Below, in pieces: positions 1 to 9,159 of a stretch of 64,000 nt of DNA. Made by a program: the position numbers and the translations under genes. The first letter of the stretch is position 1. Each line of letters begins with the position of its first letter. Source of the DNA: an uncultured Muribaculaceae bacterium (GTDB lineage: Bacteria; Bacteroidota; Bacteroidia; Bacteroidales; Muribaculaceae); the NCBI GenBank assembly GCA_947625935.1, contig CANQQE010000005.1:1-64000 (forward strand). Direction: 5' to 3'. The notes under the pieces were generated by a model. That model was not told the DNA's origin. It ran no database searches and saw nothing but the letters and a program-made list of their open reading frames with translations.

Positions 1-365
1 CGGCGGAGCGTGACATAAGCGCAACATCTGCGGGGTGGCGTTGTAAGGGCGGGGATTCCGCGGCCCCATGTAGTCGCGCGGTCGCGCCCCGGCATGAGGT
101 TATCCAACGATGGGGGATGCGGCGGCCAGCCCGTGGGCCGGCCCTACCTGATGCGGCGGCGGAGCGGGGGATGATTGGCGGTGGGATGTCGCGGGGAGAT
201 GTGCAACGTCTTCGAGGCATAGGATTTATAAGATTTGTATGCGGGTTGGAAGAAATTTGTTATATTAGCGGTGGCATTAGCCGGTGAACTCTTTGAGGTG
301 TAAACCGCTTTATAAAGAGACCGCGTTGTCAAATAGATTAATTTTTAAATATTATTTGTTTAGAT
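1..365. other. non-coding lead-in with one REP-like element
   Basis: I see no convincing gene here. One frame is open from base 3 to about base 290, but its product is arginine- and glycine-rich and looks like translated GC-rich intergenic DNA. Bases 1-180 are very GC-rich and hold a REP-like palindrome listed separately. From about base 215 the DNA turns AT-rich, as expected upstream of the metallopeptidase gene, but I found no clean TAnnTTTG box. Confidence 0.5.
112..155. repeat. REP-like palindromic element, copy 1
   Basis: Contains GGCCAGCCCGTGGGCCGGCC followed by CTACCTGAT and preceded by a GGGGGATGCGGC block. The same layout (GGGGGTGTTGCGGC, palindrome, CCTAC, TGATT) occurs near 36.2 and 37.2 kb, and a shorter copy lies near 40.2 kb. 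The inner bases vary between copies while pairing is largely kept (GGCCAG pairs with CTGGCC). Confidence 0.7.
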
Positions 366-1232
366 ATGAGACTTGATGGACGCCGTAGGAGTGGCAATGT
401 TGATGATCGTCGAAGCATATCTGGTAAGGCAATAGGAGTCGGAGGTGGAATTGTCGGCCTCATCGTGGCCGGACTGTTCACTTTATTATCGGGTGGCGAT
501 ATTGGTGATGTTGTAAACAATGTTGTTGGTCAGATGGGAGCGGGCGGGCAGACATCGGAGTATGTCGAAACCGAAGAGGACGCGCGTCTCGCTGACCTGA
601 CGTCAAAGGTGCTGGCAGGTACGGAGGATGTCTGGACACGGGAGTTTGAACGTCAAGGTTGGGGGCGGTATGAGTGCCCGAAACTTGTCTTGTTTCATGG
701 CGCAGTCAATTCGGGGTGCGGGTCGGCGACTTCTCAGACGGGGCCGTTTTATTGCTCCGCTGACCAGACTGTCTATATAGACCTTGATTTTTTTAAGGAT
801 ATGGAGCAGAATATAGGTGGCGGCGGGGATTTCGCTTATGCCTATGTAATAGCGCATGAGGTGGGGCACCATGTGCAGTATCTTTTGGGTACGCTTGATG
901 ATGCCCACCAGTCGATGTCGCAATTGCCGGAAACTGAAGCCAACAAAATCAGTGTCAGGCTTGAGCTTCAGGCTGATTATTACGCCGGAGTGTGGGCCTA
1001 TAGGGATAATGAGATGTTTGGCTCTATCGAGGACGGTGATATTGAGAATGCCATAAACGTAGCGTCGAAAATCGGTGATGATTATCTCCAGCGTAAGGCT
1101 TATGGCCGCGAAATGCCCGACAGTTTCAATCACGGACGTTCGGAACAGCGCGTGCGTTGGCTCAAGAAGGGTCTGTCGTCGGGTGATCCCACCGCCGGCA
1201 ACACTTTTTCCGTCCCTTATGACAGGTTATAA
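366..1232 (+). CDS. neutral zinc metallopeptidase (YpfJ family), membrane-anchored
   Basis: 288 residues, the usual family length. A short basic N-terminus (RLDGRRRSG) precedes one predicted membrane segment at about residues 22-42, so the protease domain should lie outside the cytoplasm. The zinc motif HEVGHH starts at residue 164, and the downstream ELQADYYAG segment supplies the likely third ligand Glu, as in the YpfJ/KPN_00927 family. The substrate is unknown for the family. It stands alone, 237 bp ahead of an unrelated operon. The metal site and family are clear from the sequence; any physiological role would be a guess. Confidence 0.9.
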   Translation: MRLDGRRRSGNVDDRRSISGKAIGVGGGIVGLIVAGLFTLLSGGDIGDVVNNVVGQMGAGGQTSEYVETEEDARLADLTSKVLAGTEDVWTREFERQGWGRYECPKLVLFHGAVNSGCGSATSQTGPFYCSADQTVYIDLDFFKDMEQNIGGGGDFAYAYVIAHEVGHHVQYLLGTLDDAHQSMSQLPETEANKISVRLELQADYYAGVWAYRDNEMFGSIEDGDIENAINVASKIGDDYLQRKAYGREMPDSFNHGRSEQRVRWLKKGLSSGDPTAGNTFSVPYDRL

Positions 1233-1469
1233 TTTGTCAGATACCGATGATGTATTTGCTAAACGGGGTGTGTTTTTTAATGAATAGGCATAACGATAAT
1301 GGACAGCCGAACATCAATAGAAATCGCTAAACTTTAGCGTACGGTAATAAATTGAAAATCGATTCAAAATGAAGTTGGTATGTCGTTATGGGGGGATGTT
1401 TGGAAAGAATTTGTTATTTTCGCGATGGGATTATAGTATAATCCTAAATGAACCTCGGATTAATTCCAA

Positions 1470-2036
1470 ATGTTTAGCGAAATGGATAATCATTTGATGC
1501 AAATCGCCTCGCGTTTGCGGGGTTTGCGAGACTCACTCGACCTTAGTGTCGATGATGTTGCCGCGCAGTGTGGTGTGGAGGCTGCGACGCTTTCGGAGTA
1601 TGAGAGCGGAAGCCGTGACATCCCTGTCAGTTTCCTTCACCGGTTGGCAAGTGCCTATGGCGTTGAGCTTACGGCGCTGCTGTTTGGAGAGGAGCCGCGA
1701 ATGTCGACTTATTACGTCACTCGCGACGGCCGCGGTGTGAAGGCTGAACGCAGCAAGGCTTACAGCTATCAGGATTTGGCTTCGGGGTTTTCTCACCGCG
1801 TTGTCGCACCTTTCATAGTTACCGTGGAGCCTAACAACGGTCAAGGCGACATCCATCTCAATACTCACGATGGTCAGGAGTTCAACTATGTGCTGGAGGG
1901 GGAGATGGAAATCAAGGTCGGCCAGAAGCTGACCACGCTGCGCAAGGGTGACAGCATAATGTTTGACGCCCGCTTGCCCCACGGAATGCGTACGGTCGGG
2001 GACTCTCCGGTGAAATTTCTCGCCATCATCTCATAA
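1470..2036 (+). CDS. XRE-family transcriptional regulator with cupin domain
   Basis: 188 residues. Residues ~10-65 form an XRE-type helix-turn-helix. Residues ~115-185 form a small cupin barrel (HDGQEFNYVLEGEMEI, then DARLPHGMR), which in this architecture usually senses a small ligand or metal. It lies 37 bp upstream of an acyl-CoA ligase on the same strand, so the pair is probably one operon and the cupin may sense a carboxylate or CoA-linked metabolite (inference). The start at 1470 is the first ATG; an in-frame ATG at 1482 is also possible. Upstream at 1415-1422 is TATTTTCG, a weak match to the TAnnTTTG box. Confidence 0.88.
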   Translation: MFSEMDNHLMQIASRLRGLRDSLDLSVDDVAAQCGVEAATLSEYESGSRDIPVSFLHRLASAYGVELTALLFGEEPRMSTYYVTRDGRGVKAERSKAYSYQDLASGFSHRVVAPFIVTVEPNNGQGDIHLNTHDGQEFNYVLEGEMEIKVGQKLTTLRKGDSIMFDARLPHGMRTVGDSPVKFLAIIS

Positions 2037-2073
2037 ATTGAATAACGGCAATAGGTAATAGGTAAAAAAGATT

Positions 2074-3723
2074 ATGTTAGAGCAATTTTTAGATAAGACG
2101 AAGTTTGAATCATATGAGGACTTCATGGCGAATTTCAAGGTCAAAGTCCCCGAACGGTTCAACTTCGGATATGATGTAGTTGACCGGTGGGCCGAGGCGG
2201 AGCCTGATAAGAAAGCGTTGTTGTGGACCAATGACCGCGGCGAGGAACGCCAGTTCACATTTGCCGACATCAAGCGGGAGAGCGACAAAACGGCGGCATT
2301 TTTCCAGTCGATCGGAATAGGCCGCGGCGATATGGTGATGCTCATACTGAAACGCCACTACCAGTTCTGGTTTTCCATAGTGGCGTTGCACAAGTTGGGG
2401 GCTACGGTGATTCCCGCCACGCACCTGCTGACCGAAAAAGATATAATCTATCGTTGCAAGATGGCCGGAATCAAGGCCATCGTGGCGAGCGGGGATGAGA
2501 TAGTCACAGGTCATATAGACCGCGCACTGCCCCAATGCCCCACTGTCGAGCACCTGATTTCGACCGGGCCATGCGTGCCTGAAGGGTGGCTTGATTTCAA
2601 TGCCGAGATAGAGAAAGCACCCGAGTTCACGCGCCCGGCGGTGGCCAATGAAAACGATGACGTTTCGTTGCTCTACTTCACTTCGGGCACCACCGGCGAG
2701 CCAAAAATGGTGGCTCACGATTTCACCTATCCATTAGGCCATATAATCACCGGCTCATACTGGCATAATCTCGATGAGAACAGCCTGCACCTGACACTGG
2801 CCGACACCGGCTGGGGGAAGGCGGTGTGGGGCAAACTCTACGGGCAGTGGATAGCCGGCGCCAACGTCTTTGTCTATGATTTCGAGAAATTCGAGCCTGT
2901 CGATGTGCTGAAAATGATAGAGCGTTATGGCATCACGTCGTTTTGCGCGCCTCCGACGGTGTTCCGTTTCCTGATCAGGGAGGATGTCAGACGGTTTGAC
3001 ATCTCGTCGCTGCGTTACTGCACTATCGCGGGAGAGGCTCTGAATCCGTCGGTCTATGAGCAATGGCTCAAACTGACGGGGATAAAGCTGATGGAGGGAT
3101 TCGGCCAGACCGAGACCACGCTGACCATCGCCACCTATCCGTGGCTTGAGCCGAAACCCGGCTCGATGGGTTGCAAGGGCCCGCAGTATGACATTGACCT
3201 TCTGACCGCTGACGGCCGTTGGGCGGAGGATGGTGAACAAGGTGAAATCGTCGTTAGAGACAACGGGCACAAGCCGTTAGGGCTTTTCAAAGAGTATCTG
3301 CATGACCCGGAGCTGACCCGCAACGCGTATCACGACGGCATCTACCACACCGGCGACGTGGCCTGGCGCGACGAGGACGGTTACTTCTGGTTCGTTGGCC
3401 GCACGGACGACGTAATCAAGTCGTCGGGCTACCGCATCGGGCCGTTTGAGGTTGAGAGTGCGTTGATGACTCACCCGGCTGTGGTGGAATGTGCCATTAC
3501 GGGCGTCCCCGACGAAATCCGCGGTCAGGTCGTCAAGGCTACGATTGTTCTTGCGAAGGATTATAAGGAGCGCGCCGGGGAGGATCTTGTCAAAGAGATT
3601 CAGAACCATGTGAAGCGAGTGACAGCTCCCTACAAGTATCCCCGCATCATAGAGTTTGTCGAGGAACTGCCAAAGACAATCAGCGGCAAGATACGCCGAG
3701 TGGCCATCCGCGACAAGAAATAA
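2074..3723 (+). CDS. AMP-binding acyl-/acetyl-CoA synthetase
   Basis: 549 residues, a full-length ANL-superfamily ligase. The P-loop-like core YFTSGTTGEPKMV is near residue 205. The hinge region TGDVAWRDEDGYFWFVGR and KSSGYRIGPFEVES follow, and the C-terminal catalytic Lys sits in SGKIRRVAIRD. These enzymes activate a carboxylate with ATP and transfer it to CoA. Acetate or a short/medium-chain acid is plausible, but specificity cannot be read here. It probably shares a transcript with the XRE-cupin gene 37 bp upstream. proB begins 16 bp after its stop, so it could be cotranscribed with the proline genes. Confidence 0.9.
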   Translation: MLEQFLDKTKFESYEDFMANFKVKVPERFNFGYDVVDRWAEAEPDKKALLWTNDRGEERQFTFADIKRESDKTAAFFQSIGIGRGDMVMLILKRHYQFWFSIVALHKLGATVIPATHLLTEKDIIYRCKMAGIKAIVASGDEIVTGHIDRALPQCPTVEHLISTGPCVPEGWLDFNAEIEKAPEFTRPAVANENDDVSLLYFTSGTTGEPKMVAHDFTYPLGHIITGSYWHNLDENSLHLTLADTGWGKAVWGKLYGQWIAGANVFVYDFEKFEPVDVLKMIERYGITSFCAPPTVFRFLIREDVRRFDISSLRYCTIAGEALNPSVYEQWLKLTGIKLMEGFGQTETTLTIATYPWLEPKPGSMGCKGPQYDIDLLTADGRWAEDGEQGEIVVRDNGHKPLGLFKEYLHDPELTRNAYHDGIYHTGDVAWRDEDGYFWFVGRTDDVIKSSGYRIGPFEVESALMTHPAVVECAITGVPDEIRGQVVKATIVLAKDYKERAGEDLVKEIQNHVKRVTAPYKYPRIIEFVEELPKTISGKIRRVAIRDKK

Positions 3724-3739
3724 CACAAACGTCAGGAGA

Positions 3740-4828
3740 ATGAGGGTAGGATATAAACGCATAGCCGTCAAAATCGGCAGCAACGTGTTGTCGCGCCGCG
3801 ACGGCACACTTGACATAACCCGCATGAGCGCGCTTGTCGACCAGATCGCCGAGTTGCACCGCGGCGGGGTGGATGTCGTGATCATCTCATCGGGCGCGGT
3901 CGCATCGGGCCGTAGCGAGATGCACGACAGCGGCAAGCGTCTCGACCCCGTGTCGGCCCGCCAGCTCTACAGCGCGGTGGGCCAGGCCAAGCTCATCAAC
4001 CGCTATTTCGAACTGTTCAGAGACCACGGGCTTACCTGCGGCCAGGTGCTGACGACCAAAGAGAACTTCGCCACGCGCCGGCATTATCTCAATCAGAAAC
4101 ATTGCATGGAGGTGATGCTCGCCAACGACGTCATACCGATCATAAACGAGAATGACACGGTATCGGTCACGGAGCTGATGTTTACCGACAATGATGAACT
4201 GTCGGGGATGATAGCCTCGATGATGGGGATGGAGGCTCTTATCATACTGAGCAATATCGACGGAATCTATGACGGCGACCCGGCTGATCCCGCGTCGAAG
4301 GTGGTCGCCGACATCTATCAGTCTACCGACGCCACATCATATATCCAGAAAGGTAAGTCGTCGATGGGACGCGGCGGAATGTCGACCAAATACCGCATAG
4401 CCCGCAAGGTGGCTTCGGAGGGAATCGCCGTGGTCATCGCCAACGGCAAGCGTGACAACATACTCACCGATCTCGTCGGTGGGAAAGATGTGCCTCACAC
4501 GCTTTTTCATCCTTCAGACGAGCCCACATCGGGTGTCAAGAAATGGATAGCGCACAGCGAGGGATTCGCCAAAGGTGAGCTTCGCATCAACGCCGGAGCC
4601 GCCGACGCCATCCTCTCGCGCTCAGGGGCGAGCCTGCTCGGCGTAGGGGTGACAGATGTCGACGGCGACTTTGAAAAAGACGACATAGTCAAGGTCATCG
4701 CTCCCGGAGGTGAGGTGATTGCCCTTGGCTTAGTGGCCTACTCAGCCGAAGCCGCCCGCAAAAACATAGGACGCTCAGGCATTAAACCTTTCATTCACAG
4801 CGATTATCTTTACATTGAACTGATTTAA
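3740..4828 (+). CDS. proB: glutamate 5-kinase
   Basis: 362 residues. First enzyme of proline synthesis: ATP plus L-glutamate gives glutamyl-5-phosphate. The N-terminal amino-acid-kinase fold shows VKIGSNVLS and VVIISSGAVASG. ENDTVS and the DNDELSG segment lie in the substrate-binding core. A C-terminal PUA domain covers roughly residues 270-362. The frame is open further upstream, but the ATG at 3740 gives the family N-terminus (RVGYKRIAVKIGSN) and avoids overlap with the ligase gene. proA follows after 58 bp, the usual proBA arrangement. Confidence 0.95.
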   Translation: MRVGYKRIAVKIGSNVLSRRDGTLDITRMSALVDQIAELHRGGVDVVIISSGAVASGRSEMHDSGKRLDPVSARQLYSAVGQAKLINRYFELFRDHGLTCGQVLTTKENFATRRHYLNQKHCMEVMLANDVIPIINENDTVSVTELMFTDNDELSGMIASMMGMEALIILSNIDGIYDGDPADPASKVVADIYQSTDATSYIQKGKSSMGRGGMSTKYRIARKVASEGIAVVIANGKRDNILTDLVGGKDVPHTLFHPSDEPTSGVKKWIAHSEGFAKGELRINAGAADAILSRSGASLLGVGVTDVDGDFEKDDIVKVIAPGGEVIALGLVAYSAEAARKNIGRSGIKPFIHSDYLYIELI

Positions 4829-4886
4829 ACTTGTTTTAAGATGCTAATTTGTAATAAGTTAAATCAGTTCATAGATTAAAAATAGC

Positions 4887-6140
4887 ATGACAACAGATAA
4901 TAAATATACCTCGATTTTCCAGTCGGCTCTCGAAGCTTCGCGTGCGCTGAACCGTGTGGATTCCGCTGCCGTCAACGGGTTGCTCTCGGACGTTGCCGAC
5001 TCTATCGAGTCAAACATCGGCGCGCTGCTTGAAGCCAACGTATTCGATTTGGCCCGGATGGATGAGAGCGATCCCAAATATGACCGTCTGAAGCTGACAG
5101 ACAGCCGCCTGCGCGACATCGCCGCCGATATGCGTTCGGTGGCCGCTCTGCCGTCGCCTCTCGGCGTAACGCTTGCCGAATGGAGCCGTCCCAACGGTAT
5201 GACGATTAGAAAAGTCACCGTGCCGTTCGGGGTGATCGGCATAATATATGAGGCGCGTCCCAACGTGACATTCGATGTGTTCTCGCTTTGCCTGAAAGCG
5301 GGCAGCGCATGCCTGCTGAAGGGGGGCAGCGACGCCCGCGACACCAACGCCCGCGCCGTCGAACTACTCCGCGCAGCTGTGGCGCGCCACGGCATAGACC
5401 CCAACGTCGTCACCTTGCTGCCCGCGGAGCATGAGGCCACGGGGGCATTGCTCGCCGCCACGGGGTATGTGGATCTGATAATCCCCCGCGGCGGTAAGCG
5501 TCTCATCGAGTATGTGCGCGACAACTCCCGCGTGCCTGTCATCGAGACCGGGGCAGGAGTCTGCCACACTTATCTCCATGAGTCGGGGCTCACGTCGCAC
5601 GCCCGCGATATAGTTTTCAACGCCAAGACGCGGCGTCCCAGCGTCTGCAACACCCTCGACACGCTTGTGATAGACCGAAGCCGCCTTTGCGACCTTCCGG
5701 AGATTGCCGCTCCTCTGGCCGAGAAACAGGTGGTCATATATGCCGACAGGGAGGCTTACAAGGCTCTTGAAGGGCACTATCCGCTGATAGAGCACGCCGC
5801 CGAAGATGATTTCGGCAAGGAATGGCTCGATTACAAAATGTCGGTCAAGGCCGTGAGCGGCATAGAGGCCGCCATCGACTTCATCAATCTTAACGGTTCG
5901 CGCCACAGCGAGGCCATCGTCGCCGAGGATGGCGATGCCATAGACCGTTTTGTCAAGGAGGTCGACGCGGCTTGCGTGTATGCCAACGTTTCGACCGCTT
6001 TCACCGACGGCGGCCAATTCGGGTTTGGTGCGGAGATCGGAATCTCGACCCAGAAACTCCACGCCCGCGGCCCGATGGCCCTCCCAGAGATAACGACCTA
6101 TAAATATATCATCACCGGCCATGGGCAGACACGTTGGTGA
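4887..6140 (+). CDS. proA: glutamate-5-semialdehyde dehydrogenase (gamma-glutamyl phosphate reductase)
   Basis: 417 residues, the normal length. It reduces glutamyl-5-phosphate to glutamate-5-semialdehyde with NADPH, the step after ProB. Family signatures visible are VTVPFGVIGIIYEARPNVT, the GGSDARDTN segment and the catalytic Cys in RRPSVCNTLDTL (about residue 255). Near the C-terminus the sequence AFTDGGQFGFGAEIGIST is typical. Its stop lies 38 bp before the start I prefer for the TPR gene, so cotranscription onward is possible. The function is secure. Confidence 0.95.
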   Translation: MTTDNKYTSIFQSALEASRALNRVDSAAVNGLLSDVADSIESNIGALLEANVFDLARMDESDPKYDRLKLTDSRLRDIAADMRSVAALPSPLGVTLAEWSRPNGMTIRKVTVPFGVIGIIYEARPNVTFDVFSLCLKAGSACLLKGGSDARDTNARAVELLRAAVARHGIDPNVVTLLPAEHEATGALLAATGYVDLIIPRGGKRLIEYVRDNSRVPVIETGAGVCHTYLHESGLTSHARDIVFNAKTRRPSVCNTLDTLVIDRSRLCDLPEIAAPLAEKQVVIYADREAYKALEGHYPLIEHAAEDDFGKEWLDYKMSVKAVSGIEAAIDFINLNGSRHSEAIVAEDGDAIDRFVKEVDAACVYANVSTAFTDGGQFGFGAEIGISTQKLHARGPMALPEITTYKYIITGHGQTRW

Positions 6141-6177
6141 AGCCCCTGTCCCGAACCATCACATAGAGACTCGCTCA

Positions 6178-9159
6178 ATGAGAAAAAAATTGATAATTTC
6201 GGCAGTAGCCGCCACGGCATTGATGTCGATGACGGCGCAAGTCAACAGTGCTGACGCCGCCGGCTATCTGACACGCGCGGAGCTGATGCTCAACGATAAC
6301 AACTATAACGGCTGCATCGATCAACTGTCGCAAGCGCGACGCCTGTCGCTGACACCTGACGGAACGCGCCGCGCCGACCTGATGCAGGCGTTGGCGGCAG
6401 CCTCGCTCGGGCGTGCCGACGCCGCCGGGCTGTTGGAGAATTATATATCGACCTATGCCGCGTCGCCTGACAGGAATGTCGCTGAGATGCGCCTGGCCCG
6501 AATGTTGTATGACGGCCGCAGTTACGCCGACGCCCTGCGGTGGTACCGCCGCATATCTGTGGAGGGGCTTGATTCGGAGCAAATGGCCGAATATTGCCAG
6601 AACAGCGGGTTCTGCCTTCTGAAACTCGGCGATTATGACGAGGCCATGGAGCAATTTGACCGTCTGGCCCGCTATCCGGAATATGTCAACACAGCCCGCT
6701 TCTACCAGGGTTATGTGGCGTATGCCAAGGGGGACTATGCCGAGGCGGCGACCCTGTTCAAGAAAGTGAACACCGACTCGGCCCCCGGAAATATGGCCGA
6801 CTTCTATCTGAGCCAGATTTATTTTTCGGACGGCGATTATGGCAAAGCCTTGGCCATGAGCCGCAAACTTCTTAAAAACGCCGCCGATGTCGAGCCGGAG
6901 TTCGCCGCCGAAGCTGAGCGCATAGCCGGGGAATCGCTTTACCACCAGGGCAACGACGCTCAGGCGATACCCTACCTCAGACGCTATATCGCGTCGCAGC
7001 CCGACGGACTGCCGTCGGCTTACTACATACTTGGCATGAGCGAGTACCGCGCGGGCAACTACGCCGATGCAATCGATTGTTTCAGCCATGTCACCGGCCA
7101 GGATAACGCGATGGGGCAGAGCGCCTATCTTTTCATAGGCCAGAGCTATCTGAAAGAGGGAAACGCCGATGCCGCCACGATGGCACTGACCCAAGCGTTG
7201 CGCAAGGATTATGACCCCGCTGTCAGCGAGACCGCTTTCTACAACTACGGCGTGGCCAAGACCCGCGGAGGGCGTGTGCCGTTCGGCAGCTCGGTCTCGA
7301 CGTTTGAGGAGTTTCTGCAACGCTATCCGCGCTCACAGTATGCTCCGAAAGTCCAGGAATATGTGATAGCCGGTTATCTCACCGACAACGACTATGAGAG
7401 CGCGTTGGGGAGCATCTCGCGCATCAGCAATCCGTCGGAGGCCACCCTCGCCGCCAAACAGCAGGTGCTATATACCCTCGGTTCGCGCGCGCTGGCCGCC
7501 GGTGATGCCGACAAAGCCCTGTCGCGCCTGCGCGAAGCCAAGTCTCTCGGGGAGCTTAACCCCGACGTCAGCCGCGAATGCGACCTGTGGATCGGTGAGG
7601 CACTTTACCGCAAAGGTGATTACAACGGAGCGGCATCATCCTATCTTGCCTATCTCGATGGCCTTCCCCGCACGGCTGCCAACCGCCCGCTGGCACTGTA
7701 TGACCTGGGGTATGCGCGGTTTGGCGCGAAAAAATTTGACGACGCGCTGACCGACTTCACCCGCTATCTCAACTCGCCCGGCAGCACCACCGAGTCGATG
7801 ATGGCCGACGCCCGCAACCGTATGGGCGACTGCTACTATTACGCGAGCGATTTCGCGAAAGCCGCCGCCGAGTATGACGAGGCTTATCAGCTCGCTCCGG
7901 CCAACGGTGACTACGCCCTCTATCAGAAAGCGTTGATGAAGGGGCTGGCACGCGACCATAAGGCCAAAGTTGCCGGCATGAAGCAGATGATGGAGCGTTT
8001 CCCGTCGTCGGGGCTTGTGCCGTCGGCGTTGCTCGAAACCGCCGAAAGCTATGGCGAGCTTGGGGATAAAAACGCCGCACTCGCCACATATAATAAATTG
8101 GTCAAAAACCATCCTTCGACGGCGCAGGGGCGTCAAGGCTATCTGTTGCTCGCCATCACCTATATGGACAGCGGCGACCGCAACAAGGCCATCGAAAGCT
8201 ACAAGACAGTGCTGAAAAACTACCCGTCGAGCGAGGAAGCGCGCGTGGCGGCCGACGACCTGAAGCGTATCTATTCCGATATGGGCCGACTTGACGAGTT
8301 CGCAAGCTATATCAACGCTATACCCGACGCGCCCCGCATGGACGCGGCAGAGGTGGAGCGTCTCACGTTCCAGTCGGCCGAGAAGGAGTATGCCAACAGC
8401 GGCAAAGTGAAGCGTCTCGAGGAATATGCCGAGCGTTTCCCGTCGGGGGCCGACATCGCCGCCGCATTGCAGTATCTCGCGGAAGACGCGGCTGCCAAAG
8501 GGAACGACAAGAAGGCGTTGGCCTATGCCGAGCGGATTGTTGACGGACATCCCGATTCGCGGGCAATGGAGAGCGCGCTCGCAATAAAAGGTGATGTGGA
8601 ATATCGTCAGGGCAAGGGTGAGATAGCCCTCGCCACCTACCGTCAGCTCGAAAAGCGCGCGTCGTCGTCGACATCGCTCAACGCGGCCCGCATGGGGATA
8701 CTGAAAGTGTCGCGCGACCTTGGCCGCCACAAAGATGTTGTCGCGCAGGCCGATGAGCTGCTTGGTTCGTCGACGGTGAGCGGCGTGGAGAAAGATGAGG
8801 TGACATTCGCCCGCGGATATGCCAATATGCGCCTCGGACAGACCGCCAAGGCAGTCAAAGACTGGGAGTCGCTTTCGTCGGACCTCGACAATCTCAATGG
8901 GGCCAAAAGCGCCTATTACTTAGGACAACTCTATTTTGACGAGGGGAATCTCAAAAAGGCCCGCAAGGTCATAGACCGGCTCGTAGCCGCCAACCCGCCC
9001 CACCACTACTGGCTCGCCCGCGGCTTTATACTCCTGAGCGACATAAACCGCAAGGAGGGTAACGCTTTCGAGGCTAACGAATATCTGAAAACCCTCAAGG
9101 AAAATTATCCCGGCACCGAAGCCGACATATTCCAAATGATTGATTCTCGCTTAAAATGA
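6178..9159 (+). CDS. exported tetratricopeptide-repeat protein
   Basis: 993 residues. The start at 6178 (MRKKLIISAVAATALMS) gives a clean signal peptide cut near residue 27; the longer frame start at 6121 would overlap proA and bury it. The mature protein is almost wholly TPR/Sel-like helical repeats (for example YKKGDYNGAASSYLAYL and GDYDEAMEQFDRLARYP types), consistent with a periplasmic scaffold. Its stop overlaps the start of the following barrel gene (ATGA at 9156-9159), so the two are translationally coupled and probably work together at the outer membrane. The partner and cargo are unknown. Confidence 0.85.
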   Translation: MRKKLIISAVAATALMSMTAQVNSADAAGYLTRAELMLNDNNYNGCIDQLSQARRLSLTPDGTRRADLMQALAAASLGRADAAGLLENYISTYAASPDRNVAEMRLARMLYDGRSYADALRWYRRISVEGLDSEQMAEYCQNSGFCLLKLGDYDEAMEQFDRLARYPEYVNTARFYQGYVAYAKGDYAEAATLFKKVNTDSAPGNMADFYLSQIYFSDGDYGKALAMSRKLLKNAADVEPEFAAEAERIAGESLYHQGNDAQAIPYLRRYIASQPDGLPSAYYILGMSEYRAGNYADAIDCFSHVTGQDNAMGQSAYLFIGQSYLKEGNADAATMALTQALRKDYDPAVSETAFYNYGVAKTRGGRVPFGSSVSTFEEFLQRYPRSQYAPKVQEYVIAGYLTDNDYESALGSISRISNPSEATLAAKQQVLYTLGSRALAAGDADKALSRLREAKSLGELNPDVSRECDLWIGEALYRKGDYNGAASSYLAYLDGLPRTAANRPLALYDLGYARFGAKKFDDALTDFTRYLNSPGSTTESMMADARNRMGDCYYYASDFAKAAAEYDEAYQLAPANGDYALYQKALMKGLARDHKAKVAGMKQMMERFPSSGLVPSALLETAESYGELGDKNAALATYNKLVKNHPSTAQGRQGYLLLAITYMDSGDRNKAIESYKTVLKNYPSSEEARVAADDLKRIYSDMGRLDEFASYINAIPDAPRMDAAEVERLTFQSAEKEYANSGKVKRLEEYAERFPSGADIAAALQYLAEDAAAKGNDKKALAYAERIVDGHPDSRAMESALAIKGDVEYRQGKGEIALATYRQLEKRASSSTSLNAARMGILKVSRDLGRHKDVVAQADELLGSSTVSGVEKDEVTFARGYANMRLGQTAKAVKDWESLSSDLDNLNGAKSAYYLGQLYFDEGNLKKARKVIDRLVAANPPHHYWLARGFILLSDINRKEGNAFEANEYLKTLKENYPGTEADIFQMIDSRLK

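Noticed and set aside
3-290. Open frame at the left window edge
   Set aside because: Runs through a REP-like palindrome, Arg/Gly-rich, no domain, ends without relation to neighbours.
6121-6177. TPR gene starting at 6121
   Set aside because: It overlaps proA and hides the signal peptide that begins at 6178.
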